A DNA stretch of 64,000 nt from Cryptosporangium minutisporangium. Its GTDB lineage: Bacteria; Actinomycetota; Actinomycetes; Mycobacteriales; Cryptosporangiaceae. This document shows, in pieces, positions 36,806 through 45,449 of this stretch; the first letter of the stretch is position 1; every line of letters begins with the position of its first letter. The position numbers and the translations under genes were made by a program. The stretch covers positions 10,171 to 74,170 of the forward strand of contig NZ_BAAAYN010000040.1 in NCBI RefSeq assembly GCF_039536245.1. The letters are read 5' to 3'. Below the pieces are notes generated by a model that worked only from the letters and a program-made list of their open reading frames with translations, had not been told where the DNA came from and did no database searches.

Positions 36806-39176
36806 ACGCCTCGCGCAGCACCCCGGGCAGCGGGCCCGGGTGGAGCACGCCGAGGCGCTGGGTCGCCCGGGTCAGCGCCACGTAGAGATCGTTGCCGCCG
36901 CGCGGCGAGGCGTCGATCATCCCGGCCGGGTCGACGAGCAGGACGACGTCGAACTCCAGACCCTTGGCCTGGCCGACGCCGAGCACCACCACCGGCGCCG
37001 TGAGGTCCGGGTCCGGCCCGGCGGACGCCTCCGGCAGCACCGCGGCGACCTCCGACGCGAGAGCGTCGGGGGTGATCACCGCGAGCCGGCCCTGGCCGAG
37101 CTCGGCCAGTTGGGCGCGGACGTGCTCGGCGACCTGCTCCGGAGGAACCTCCGCGTGCCACGGCGGCACCCCGGTCTCCCGCACCGACGACGGCGGCTCC
37201 GCGTCGGCGTCGAGCGTCGCGAGCAGCGGCGCGGTGAGCGCCATGATCTCGGCGGGAGTCCGGTAGTTCACCGACAGCCGGGTCAGCCGCCACCGGTCGC
37301 CGACGAACGGCTCGAGCGCCTGGTCCCAGGCGCGGAGGCCACCCGGGCTCGACGTCTGCGCGATGTCGCCGACGAGCGTCATCGAGCGGGTGGGGCAGCG
37401 GCGCATCAGCAGCCGCCACGCCATCGGCGACAGTTCCTGCGCCTCGTCGACGATCACGTGGCCGAACGTCCACGTCCGGTCCGCGGCGGCGCGCTCGGCG
37501 ATCGTGCGGCGGTCGGCGACGCCGAACTGGTCGGCGAGCTGGTGGGCGTCGAGCATGTCGGTGACCGACAGCGCCTCGCCGTCCTCGGAGGCGGAGCCCG
37601 CGGCGATGTCGAGCACGCCCTGCGCGTAGGCGATCTCCTCGTCCCGGGACCGGGCGGCCCGGGACCGCGCGGCCCGGTCGTCGACGCCGAGCACCTGGAG
37701 TGCCTCGTCGAGCAGCAGCAGGTCGGCCGTGCTCCACCCTCCGGCGACGCTGCTCACCGCGGGCCGCACCAGCAGCGCCTGCTCGTCCGGCGTGAGCAGC
37801 CCACCGGCCGCCGACGCCAGCCGATCCGGCGAGGCGAACAGCTCCGCCAGCAGCCGCTGCGGGGTCAGCCGGGGCCAGAGCAGCTCACAGGCGTCCGCGA
37901 CCGCCGGATCGGACTCGGCGACCGCGCGGTAGTCGACCGCGGTCTCGGCGTACGCGTCCTCGTCCCCGGGAGCGTCGGCCAGGCCGAGCCGGGCCAGGTC
38001 GCCGCGGACCGCCGCGTCCAGGTCAGCGCCCCCGAGCATCTCGGCCGCGTCGGCCACGAGGCGGTCGGCCAGCCCGCGGGCGTGCGCGATCAGCTGCCGG
38101 GCGACCTCGTCCACCACCAGCCGCACGAACGTCGGACGCGCTTGGTTGTGCGGACGCCGGGTTGCGCGGGCCCGGTCCGCGGCCGCCACCCAGAACTCCG
38201 GCTCCAGCCGCACCGGATCGTCGCCGACCTGCAGGGTCAGCGGCCGGCCCGGGGGAGCCTGCCGGTCCCGGACCGCCGCCGCCAGCACGTCGGCCAGCAC
38301 CGGCCGCCCCTTGACCTCGACGGTGGCCGCCGCCTCCCGACGGTCGGCGACCACACCCGGGAACAGCTCACCCACCGTCGAGAGCAGCACGCTGGTCTCA
38401 CCCAAGCCGGGCAGCACCTGCCCGATGTAGCGGAGGAACGTCGCGTTCGGGCCGACCACCAGCACGCCGCGGCTCGCGATCCGCGCCGAGTGGTACAGCA
38501 GGTACGCCGCGCGGTGCAGCGCCACCGCGGTCTTGCCGGTGCCCGGACCACCCTGCACGACCAGTACGCCGTTCTGGTCGCTGCGGATGATCGCGTCCTG
38601 CTCGGCCTGGAGCGTGGCGACGATGTCCTGCATCCGGCCGGTGCGGCCGGTGTTCACCGCCGCCAGCAGGGCGGCGGCACCCGCCAGGTTCTCCCGGCCG
38701 GCGTCCGGTGCGCCATCGAGCACCTCGTCGTCGAGCGAGACGACCCGCCGACCCCTGGTGACGATGTGCCTGCGGCGGTGGACGCCCTCCGGCGCGGCGC
38801 TGGTGGCGACGTAGAAGGCGCGGGCGGCCGGGGCGCGCCAGTCCACCAGCAGCGGGTCGGCGTCCGGGTCGTCCGCGGGCAGCCCGATCCGGCCGATGTA
38901 GTGCCGCTCGCCGCTGCGCAGGTCCAGCCGGCCGAAGCAGAGGCCGTTCTCGGCCGCTTCCAGCCGGGACAGCCGCGTGGCGTACTCGGTGAACGCGGCG
39001 TCCCGCTCCGTGCGGGCCTGCGGGGTGCCGCCGGGCCGGGCCGCGACCTCGGCGAGTCGTTGCCGGGTCGTGTCCCGCAGCGTGTCCAGCCGTGCGTAGA
39101 GCACGGTTAGCCGGTTCTGCTCGCGGTCGAGGTCGCTCGGGGCGTCGTGCGGGGTCACGGAGTCAGCGAGAGACAC
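36795..39176 (-). CDS. helR: HelR/HelD-like RNA polymerase recycling helicase
   Basis: A 793-aa superfamily 1 (UvrD/Rep-like) ATPase. Its long N-terminal helical arm (about 15-90) is followed by FGRLDLRSGERHYIGRIGLP and VDWRAPAARAFY, hallmarks of HelD-class proteins that enter RNA polymerase channels and release stalled enzyme. Walker A is GGPGTGKTAVAL (about 209-220), Walker B is VIVDEAQELS, and the C-terminal motor motifs are LSVNYRTPAEIM and LYVALTRATQRLGVL. Related HelR proteins confer rifamycin tolerance in actinobacteria. I see no obvious rifamycin-associated inverted repeat in the 250 bases upstream. The GTG follows AGGTGG. Confidence 0.9.
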   Translation of the reverse strand: MSLADSVTPHDAPSDLDREQNRLTVLYARLDTLRDTTRQRLAEVAARPGGTPQARTERDAAFTEYATRLSRLEAAENGLCFGRLDLRSGERHYIGRIGLPADDPDADPLLVDWRAPAARAFYVATSAAPEGVHRRRHIVTRGRRVVSLDDEVLDGAPDAGRENLAGAAALLAAVNTGRTGRMQDIVATLQAEQDAIIRSDQNGVLVVQGGPGTGKTAVALHRAAYLLYHSARIASRGVLVVGPNATFLRYIGQVLPGLGETSVLLSTVGELFPGVVADRREAAATVEVKGRPVLADVLAAAVRDRQAPPGRPLTLQVGDDPVRLEPEFWVAAADRARATRRPHNQARPTFVRLVVDEVARQLIAHARGLADRLVADAAEMLGGADLDAAVRGDLARLGLADAPGDEDAYAETAVDYRAVAESDPAVADACELLWPRLTPQRLLAELFASPDRLASAAGGLLTPDEQALLVRPAVSSVAGGWSTADLLLLDEALQVLGVDDRAARSRAARSRDEEIAYAQGVLDIAAGSASEDGEALSVTDMLDAHQLADQFGVADRRTIAERAAADRTWTFGHVIVDEAQELSPMAWRLLMRRCPTRSMTLVGDIAQTSSPGGLRAWDQALEPFVGDRWRLTRLSVNYRTPAEIMALTAPLLATLDADAEPPSSVRETGVPPWHAEVPPEQVAEHVRAQLAELGQGRLAVITPDALASEVAAVLPEASAGPDPDLTAPVVVLGVGQAKGLEFDVVLLVDPAGMIDASPRGGNDLYVALTRATQRLGVLHPGPLPGVLREAFTA

Positions 39177-39429
39177 AGTCCACCTTTGGTGCGGTTCGTA
39201 GCTTCCTGGCGATCGCTACGGTCCGGGCCGTCGGCCGGCTCGGGCGTGCGGGAGGCCAACGTCGAGGACCGGTCCGGTTGTTCCCACCCGCGGCCCACTT
39301 TTTCTGCGATCGAGGCGACCCGGCGGGGTCCGTCGTCCCGCGGCCGATCGGCCTAATGTGGAAGCGGCCGGGCGTGCCCACTGGATCGATCAGCTCCGAC
39401 CGTACGACGTAGATGGGGGAGAGGCCCGG
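39177..39429. promoter_or_regulatory. Divergent promoter region of helR and the 39430 gene
   Basis: A 253-base gap between helR (minus) and an uncharacterised gene (plus). The first part has moderately AT-rich stretches (TTTGGTGCGGTTCGTAGC near the helR start). GGGAGAGG precedes the plus-strand gene. I looked for a GGGGCTTGC-type rifamycin-associated dyad and did not see one. No other structure stands out. Confidence 0.4.
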
Positions 39430-40041
39430 ATGACGACCGTGTTCCGAGTGGACCGCGGAACGCGTGACCGCTACGCGCAGCTCGTCCGATACCACCAGGA
39501 CCTGTTCGTCGACGCCTGGGGCGACATCGCGCCGGTGGAGTTCGCGGCGGTGGCCTGGCGGATCGCCACACCACCGCTGACGACGACCCCCGCGTACGTG
39601 CGCTGGCACCGGCGGGTGCTCTCCGCCGAGGTGGTGCGCAACTTCTGGGACGGGTCGCTGCTGGCCCGCGTCCAGCTCGTCGCGCCGTCGCCGGTGAACC
39701 TGGCCACGCTGCCGCCGGTGTCGTCCGGGGCGCCGCCGACCAGCCCGTTCGGCGACGACCAGGTCCGGGAGCCGGGAGACGGCGCCTGGCGCGGATGGAC
39801 GAGCTCGTTCGGCCAGTTCGTCACCCCGACCGCGCAGGACCTGGCCCGCGGGCCGTTCCTGCGGACCACGGTCCTGGTGGAGGCGCCGCTGCCGCTGGCC
39901 GGGCTGCCGGAGGCGCCGGATGGTCCGGTCGAGGGATTCGAGGACGACGCCGACCGCGCGGTGGCGGTCCTGGCGCGGGCACTGGACCGGCTGGTCGCGC
40001 CGGTGGTCACGAGCCTGGAGTCGTCCGGCCTTCCGCAGTGA
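39430..40041 (+). CDS. Hypothetical protein
   Basis: A 203-aa soluble protein I do not recognise. It begins MTTVFRVDRGTRDRYAQLVR and is rich in Trp, Pro and Val; phrases such as YVRWHRRVLSAEVVRNFWDG and APSPVNLATLPPVSSGAPPT recur with no known motif. No membrane segment or signal peptide. A good GGGAGAGG ribosome site supports the ATG, and the codon use matches the neighbours. It may belong with helR as its divergent partner or with the signalling genes downstream; neither is shown. Confidence 0.7.
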   Translation: MTTVFRVDRGTRDRYAQLVRYHQDLFVDAWGDIAPVEFAAVAWRIATPPLTTTPAYVRWHRRVLSAEVVRNFWDGSLLARVQLVAPSPVNLATLPPVSSGAPPTSPFGDDQVREPGDGAWRGWTSSFGQFVTPTAQDLARGPFLRTTVLVEAPLPLAGLPEAPDGPVEGFEDDADRAVAVLARALDRLVAPVVTSLESSGLPQ

Positions 40042-40053
40042 GGCCGGGTACGG

Positions 40054-40079
40054 CCCATTAGGTAATAACAAGCCCATAC
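40054..40079 (+). promoter_or_regulatory. Shared bipartite element, copy 1 (upstream of the 40212 regulator)
   Basis: CCCA, a 14-base spacer, then GCCCATAC. The stretch GTAATAACAAGCCCATAC is repeated almost exactly at 42508-42525 and partly at 43014-43027, always upstream of a plus-strand gene. The layout (short -35-like word, about 15-base spacer, -10-like word starting GCC) resembles FliA/sigma-28-type promoters, although the -10 is not canonical. It is 133 bases before the response regulator start. Confidence 0.45.
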
Positions 40080-40211
40080 GCGTCAGGGTCCTCCTCGGCG
40101 ACGACCGGGGAGAGCGGCGCGGCACGCCTCGCTACCCACGGAACGCCTCTCTGGTTAAAGTATCGCTTCTAGGAACAAAACCGGGTATTCCGTTCACGAT
40201 CAGGGGGCGCG

Positions 40212-41372
40212 GTGGCGCAGCGGATCCTGTTGGTGGACGACGAACCGGGCGTGCTCGAGGGTCTCCGCCGTACGCTGGCGACTCGCTACACCGTCGAGGC
40301 GGTGCTCTCCGGAGCCGAAGGGCTGAAGAAGCTCGAACTCAGCCGCGGGGGTTCCAACCCGTTCGCGGTCGTCGTCTCGGACATGGTGATGCCGGGGATG
40401 GACGGTGTCGAGTTCCTCGCCCAGGCTGCCGAGATCGCCCCGGACGCCGTCCTGATGGTGATCTCCGGCAAGGTCGACATGCGGTCGACGATCGCCGCGG
40501 TCAACACCGGCCGGCTGTTCCGCTTCATCGCCAAGCCCTGCAGCCCGCGGGATCTGCACGCCGCGATCGACGCCGCGCTGGTGCAGTACCAGCGGTCGAA
40601 GGCCGAGGGCGACCTGCTGGAGAAGACGCTGACCGGCGCGGTGAAGGTCCTCGCGCAGGCCCTGGCTATGGCCAGCCCGGAGACCGGGAGCCGGACCACG
40701 ACGATCACCGAGCTGGTGGCGGGCGCGGCACGGCTGCTGGGCCAGAGCCACAGCTGGGAGCTGCGGATGGCGGCCCGGCTCAGCCAGCTCGGGCTGGTGT
40801 CGATCCCCTCCGACGTGCTGCAGCGCGTCGAGGGCGGCATCGAGGGCAGCGCCGGGGAGAAGACGATGTACCGCTCGCACCCGCTGGTGGCGAGGGATCT
40901 GCTGGCCGATATCCCGAAACTCGAGCGGGTCGCGGCCTGGGTCGGCGGCCAGACCGTCGATGCGACCGCTCCGCCGCCGAAGGCCGACCCCGATCCGGAC
41001 CCGCGGACGGAGCTGCAGCGGCAGATCTTCACGGTCGCCACCGAGTTCCTGGCCGCGAAGGACATCGGCGAATGGCCACCGGAGTGCGCGGCCCGGCTAC
41101 TCGTCGGCGGCCGGTACCGGCCCGAGGTGGTCCAGGCCGTGCTGAAGACCGCCCAGGAGCGGGACGCCGTCCCGGACGCGATCTCGGTGACGATCAACCA
41201 GCTGAAGGTGGGCGCACGGTTCGTCCGGGACGTGAAGGCCACGACCGGGGCGATCCTGGTGCGCAAGGGTGATCGGGTCACCGAGGCGATCCGGGTGCGG
41301 CTGCAGAACTTCAAGACGTACGTGGGTGTGGTCGAGCCGCTGCGGGTGACCCCGCCCAACGAAACGTTCTGA
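40212..41372 (+). CDS. Response regulator with degenerate HD-GYP output domain
   Basis: A 386-aa regulator. The N-terminal receiver domain is intact: Asp-Asp at 9-10, phospho-acceptor Asp57 in VVVSDMVMPGMDG, the switch Ser in MVISGKVD, and Lys in FIAKPCSP. The output region is laid out as in RpfG-type HD-GYP proteins, but the metal-binding HD is replaced by Ser-Gln (RLSQLGLVSIPSDVLQRV). The His of MYRSHPLVARDLLADIP survives, and the HHE/GYP portion is gone (VAAWVGGQTVD). So it probably does not hydrolyse cyclic di-GMP. A C-terminal beta domain (INQLKVGARFVRDVKATTGA) follows. A paralog lies at 44187. GTG start after GGGGG. Confidence 0.85.
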   Translation: MAQRILLVDDEPGVLEGLRRTLATRYTVEAVLSGAEGLKKLELSRGGSNPFAVVVSDMVMPGMDGVEFLAQAAEIAPDAVLMVISGKVDMRSTIAAVNTGRLFRFIAKPCSPRDLHAAIDAALVQYQRSKAEGDLLEKTLTGAVKVLAQALAMASPETGSRTTTITELVAGAARLLGQSHSWELRMAARLSQLGLVSIPSDVLQRVEGGIEGSAGEKTMYRSHPLVARDLLADIPKLERVAAWVGGQTVDATAPPPKADPDPDPRTELQRQIFTVATEFLAAKDIGEWPPECAARLLVGGRYRPEVVQAVLKTAQERDAVPDAISVTINQLKVGARFVRDVKATTGAILVRKGDRVTEAIRVRLQNFKTYVGVVEPLRVTPPNETF

Positions 41373-41395
41373 GCCCTTCCCGCCGGCGGGTTAGT

Positions 41396-41452
41396 TGGTT
41401 TTCGGGAAGACCACCTCTCAGCCGCCCGCAGCGGTGGCCTTCCCGAAAACCA
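41396..41452. repeat. Dispersed inverted repeat with core CTTCCCGAA
   Basis: Two 20-base arms (41396-41415 and 41433-41452) pair with one mismatch around a 17-base loop: TGGTTTTCGGGAAGACCACC and its near reverse complement. A closely similar inverted repeat is at 55031-55078, and decayed half-copies fill 281-516. Here it lies between the converging response regulator and pentapeptide genes, where it could also act as a terminator. The repetition at three loci suggests a small REP- or MITE-like family. Confidence 0.8.
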
Positions 41453-41489
41453 GCCGCCACGCAGCGCGCAGCGTGGGCGGGGAGTGGGA

Positions 41490-42410
41490 TCAGCGCCAGT
41501 GGGTGGGGCGGTCCAGGTGCGGGGGGATGCGGGTGGCCCGGTCACCGCGGGCGGCCGCGAGCTGCGCCGGGACCAGGTACAGCGCGTCGGTGAGGTCGGC
41601 GCCGGACACATCGGCGTCCCGCAGGTCCGCGCCGAGGAGATCGGCCCACCGCAGGTCCGCCCCGCGCAGCGTCGCCGCGATCAGGTAGGCCCCACGCAGA
41701 TCGGCGCCGCGGAACGTGGCTCCCGGCAGGCGGGCGCCGATCAGATCGGCCCCGGCGCGGTCGGCGCCGGTCCAGTCGGCGCGCCCCGGACCGCCGGTGC
41801 GGCCGGATTTCCCGCGGGGACGGCCGGGCGGGGTCGAACCGGAAAGTGGGGGACCGGTTCGTCGGTGACCGGGCACGGCCGCGGCGCGAGCCAGCCGGCT
41901 GGCCTCCCGCAGCAGCGGCGTCACCGCGCCCCGGTGCGCGTCGACGTCGAGCGCCAGCAGCTCCTCCGGTGTGCCGTCGGCCAGCGCCCGGGTGTGCTCG
42001 GCCGCGGTGGAGAGCGCGGCGTGCACCGGGGCGGCCGCGGGCAGCGCGAGCGCTTCCTCGGCGTACCAGCGCAGCTCGTGCAGCTGCCGCTGGACCGCGA
42101 AGACCGCGAACATCGCTCCGGCGGTCTCCGGCGCGTCGCGCCACGAGCGGCCCCCGAATGTCTGCTGCGAGACGCGTTGCCCGGCGCCGAGGCAGTCGAA
42201 GACCGTGCACCCGGTGAACCCGGACGGACGGAGCCGTGCGTGGATCCCGCAGCGGTGCTCCGCGGTCAGGTTGCCGCAGGGTGTCCCGGCGGGCTTGTCG
42301 ACGGCGAAGTCCGCCGAGCGGGCGAAGGGCAGCGCGACGCAGCACAGCGCGAAGCAGTTCGCGCAGTCCGGGCGCAGGTCCGCCGGGACGCTGCGGTGGG
42401 GCCCGCTCAT
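41490..42410 (-). CDS. CxxCxxxCC-type / pentapeptide-repeat protein
   Basis: About 306 aa with two parts. The N-terminal part holds CANCFALCC, then CGNLTAEHRCGIHARL and GCTVFDC. This Cys spacing resembles the YkgJ-type zinc/iron-chelating family. The C-terminal 70 residues are pentapeptide repeats of the A(D/N)LxG kind (GADLRGAYLIAATLRGADLR, WADLLGADLRDADVSGADL), which fold as a right-handed beta helix. Some pentapeptide proteins protect gyrase, but this combination is uncharacterised. ATG 42410 is chosen because family homology begins soon after; ATG 42470 is possible. It converges on the 40212 regulator and is divergent from the ankyrin gene. Confidence 0.8.
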   Translation of the reverse strand: MSGPHRSVPADLRPDCANCFALCCVALPFARSADFAVDKPAGTPCGNLTAEHRCGIHARLRPSGFTGCTVFDCLGAGQRVSQQTFGGRSWRDAPETAGAMFAVFAVQRQLHELRWYAEEALALPAAAPVHAALSTAAEHTRALADGTPEELLALDVDAHRGAVTPLLREASRLARAAAVPGHRRTGPPLSGSTPPGRPRGKSGRTGGPGRADWTGADRAGADLIGARLPGATFRGADLRGAYLIAATLRGADLRWADLLGADLRDADVSGADLTDALYLVPAQLAAARGDRATRIPPHLDRPTHWR

Positions 42411-42499
42411 CCGGCCAGGGTCCGCTCCGGCAGCCCGAGGTACATCGCCCGTCCCGTCGTCGAGTCTCATGGATCGGGTCCATTCTGCCAATCGGTGAG

Positions 42500-42525
42500 A
42501 CCAAGTAGTAATAACAAGCCCATAC
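42500..42525 (+). promoter_or_regulatory. Shared bipartite element, copy 2 (upstream of the ankyrin gene)
   Basis: ACCA, 14-base spacer, GCCCATAC. It is identical to copy 1 over GTAATAACAAGCCCATAC and is 75 bases before the ankyrin-protein start. Downstream, CACCCCACCAC resembles CACCCACCAC at the same place after copy 3. A small hairpin (GCCGAG at 42562 with CTCGGC at 42579) lies in the leader before the start codon. Inferred promoter. Confidence 0.5.
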
Positions 42526-42599
42526 ACCTGATCACACCCCACCACTGAAGACCAACCCCACGCCGAGCAGGGGAGCCCCTCGGCACCTAGGGTGGATTC

Positions 42600-43013
42600 G
42601 TGGAACTGGACGAGGAGACGCTGGCGTTCGCGCACCGGATGTTCGACCTGGCGCGCGGCGGGCACACCGACGAGCTCGCGGCGAACGTCGACGCGGGTCT
42701 GCCGGTGAACCTCACCAACGACAAGGGCGACACGCTGCTGATCCTCGCGGCCTACTACGACCATCCGGAGACGGTCGGCGCGTTGCTCTCCCGCGGCGCC
42801 GATCCGAACCGGGTCAACGACCGTGGCCAATCGCCGCTCGCCGCCGCGGTGTTCCGCCGGTCCGAGCCGAGCGTCCGGACGCTGCTCGCGGCGGGTGCGG
42901 ATCCGCATGCCGGCGGACCGTCCGCCCTGGACACGGCGCGGTTCTTCGACCTCCCGGAGATGCTGACCCTGTTGGAGGGTGCGGCCGGGAACGGCCAGAA
43001 CCCACCTGCGTAG
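42600..43013 (+). CDS. Ankyrin-repeat protein
   Basis: A 137-aa cytoplasmic protein with about three ankyrin repeats: LPVNLTNDKGDTLLILAAYY, ALLSRGADPNRVNDRGQSPL, and LLAAGADPHAGGPSALDTAR. The length is typical of small bacterial ankyrin proteins, which act as protein-interaction adaptors. GTG start after GGTGG. Its stop codon lies inside the element that precedes malate dehydrogenase. Genes on both sides share the same upstream element, so they may be expressed together. Confidence 0.88.
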   Translation: MELDEETLAFAHRMFDLARGGHTDELAANVDAGLPVNLTNDKGDTLLILAAYYDHPETVGALLSRGADPNRVNDRGQSPLAAAVFRRSEPSVRTLLAAGADPHAGGPSALDTARFFDLPEMLTLLEGAAGNGQNPPA

Positions 43014-43027
43014 TAACAAGCCCATAC
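43001..43027 (+). promoter_or_regulatory. Shared bipartite element, copy 3 (upstream of malate dehydrogenase)
   Basis: CCCA, a 15-base spacer, GCCCATAC; it matches the other copies over TAACAAGCCCATACA. It overlaps the last codons of the ankyrin gene and sits 115 bases before the malate dehydrogenase start. If it is a promoter, mdh is transcribed independently of the ankyrin gene. Confidence 0.45.
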
Positions 43028-43105
43028 AGACGAACGCACCCACCACAAGATGCAAACATCACACCGACGGGACCGGTGGGCCCCTCGGGCGCGGGGCAGG
43101 GGTAG

Positions 43106-44128
<1,023 letters not shown>

Positions 44129-44145
44129 GTTTTCGGTGTGCCCGG

Positions 44146-44177
44146 CGGGGGCGGCGACCTACTGGTCGCCGCCCCCG
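44146..44177. terminator. Bidirectional hairpin terminator after mdh
   Basis: Perfect 14-bp stem CGGGGGCGGCGACC with its complement and loop TACT, between the converging mdh and response-regulator genes. A short T-containing run (GTTCGCCGTTT) follows on the plus strand. Confidence 0.85.
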
Positions 44178-44186
44178 TTCGCCGTT

Positions 44187-45332
44187 TCAGGCGGCACCGG
44201 CCGGGGTGCCTTCGGCGACGCGGATGGGTTCGTTGACGCCGACGGTGGCGGCGAAGTTCGCGAGCCGGATCTTGACGGCTTCGGTGACGGTGTCGCCTTT
44301 GCGTACGAGGACGACGCCGGAGGTGGCGAGGACGTCGTGCTGGAAGACCATGCCGAGGCGGAGGTCGCGGACGGTGAGTTCGCGGATCTCGTCGGAGTGG
44401 CCGGCGCTGGTGGCGGCGTGGAGCACGGTTTGGACGACGTCGGGCCGGTGGCGGCAGGTGCCGGTGAGGCGGCGCGCGGTGGCGGTGGGTTCTTCGGCTT
44501 GTTGGCGTGCGGCGACGAATTTGGTGGCGACGGCGAGGACGTCGATGCAGAAGCCTTCTTCGTCGTTCTCGGCGGGGTGGCTGCCGTCGCTGTTCTGTTG
44601 GGCGATCCAGCGGGCGACGCGTTCCATGCGTGGGATGCGGATGAGGAGGTCGTGGGCCACCTGGGGGTGGGTGGCGTACATGGCGATTTCTTCGGGGGTG
44701 GGGTTGGCGCCGGTCTCGACGCGGTCGACGACGTCGGGTGGGATGGCGACGAGGCCGATCTGGCTGAGTTTCGCGGCGGCGCGGAGTTCCCAGACGTGGC
44801 TGAGGTGGAGGGATCGGGCGGCGGTGTCGACGAGGCGGCTGGTGCGGGTGGTGCGGCTGTAGGCGTCGGGGTTGCCGAGGGAGAGCAGCTGGGAGAGGAC
44901 GTCGACGGAGCCGGCGAGGGTTTTCTGCAGGAGTTCGCGTTCGGCGTGGACGAGTTGGTATTGGCGGAGGGCGTCGTCGATCGCGCTGCGGAGGCCGTGG
45001 GGGCTGCAGGGTTTGGCGATGAAGCGGAAGAGGTTGCTGTCGTTGACCGCGGCGATGGTGGAGGGCAGGTCGGCCTGGCCGGAGAGGATCATCAGGACGG
45101 CGTCAGGGGCGACCTGGTGGGCTTTGCCGAGGAATTGGGCGCCGTTCATCTGCGGCATCATCATGTCGGAGATGACGACGGCGAACGGGTCGGTGCTGTG
45201 CCGGTTGCGTTCGAGGATGGCGAGGCCTTCGGCGCCGGAGAGGGCGACTTCGATGCTGAAGTGGCTGGCGAGGTTGCGGCGGACGCCGTCGAGGACGCGC
45301 GGTTCGTCGTCGACCATCAGGATTCGTACCAA
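44187..45332 (-). CDS. Response regulator with degenerate HD-GYP output domain (paralog)
   Basis: A 381-aa paralog of the 40212 protein, alignable from end to end. The receiver has Asp-Asp at 8-9, phospho-acceptor Asp56 in VVISDMMMPQMNG, switch Ser in MILSGQAD and Lys in FIAKPCSP. The output domain again lacks the HD pair (KLSQIGLVAIPPDVVDRV), keeps MYATHPQVAHDLLIRIP, and lacks HHE/GYP (VARWIAQQNSD). The final beta domain is LRLGMVFQHDVLATSGVVLV. So both paralogs have lost phosphodiesterase residues in the same way, which implies a conserved non-catalytic role. TTG start at 45332 (an internal ATG is possible). It is divergent from a histidine kinase gene that is its likely partner. Confidence 0.85.
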   Translation of the reverse strand: MVRILMVDDEPRVLDGVRRNLASHFSIEVALSGAEGLAILERNRHSTDPFAVVISDMMMPQMNGAQFLGKAHQVAPDAVLMILSGQADLPSTIAAVNDSNLFRFIAKPCSPHGLRSAIDDALRQYQLVHAERELLQKTLAGSVDVLSQLLSLGNPDAYSRTTRTSRLVDTAARSLHLSHVWELRAAAKLSQIGLVAIPPDVVDRVETGANPTPEEIAMYATHPQVAHDLLIRIPRMERVARWIAQQNSDGSHPAENDEEGFCIDVLAVATKFVAARQQAEEPTATARRLTGTCRHRPDVVQTVLHAATSAGHSDEIRELTVRDLRLGMVFQHDVLATSGVVLVRKGDTVTEAVKIRLANFAATVGVNEPIRVAEGTPAGAA

Positions 45333-45349
45333 CTCGACCCGCCTACAGT

Positions 45350-45374
45350 CTTAGGCCCGTTAATTCCCTTTGGC
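45350..45374 (-). promoter_or_regulatory. Shared bipartite element, weaker copy 4 (upstream of the 45332 regulator)
   Basis: Read on the minus strand: GCCA, 14-base spacer, GCCTAAG, with AATTAAC just before the -10-like word, comparable to AATAAC in copies 1 and 2. It lies 18 bases from the TTG start. The match is partial, so this is only a candidate. The region also serves the divergent histidine kinase gene. Confidence 0.3.
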
Positions 45375-45449
45375 GCAGTTTAGCCGTATCTTTGCGAAAA
45401 GCCTCCGGCGCGCCGGGGACTGGGGGACGCCGGGTACGGGAGGCCGACG

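Noticed and set aside
39177-39429. A rifamycin-associated dyad upstream of helR
   Set aside because: I looked for a GGGGCTTGC-type inverted repeat in this gap and did not see one.
44136-45383. A Gly/Asp/Val-rich plus-strand ORF opposite the 44187 response regulator
   Set aside because: Biased translation from antisense GC-skewed codons, no motif, fully overlapped by a receiver-domain gene.
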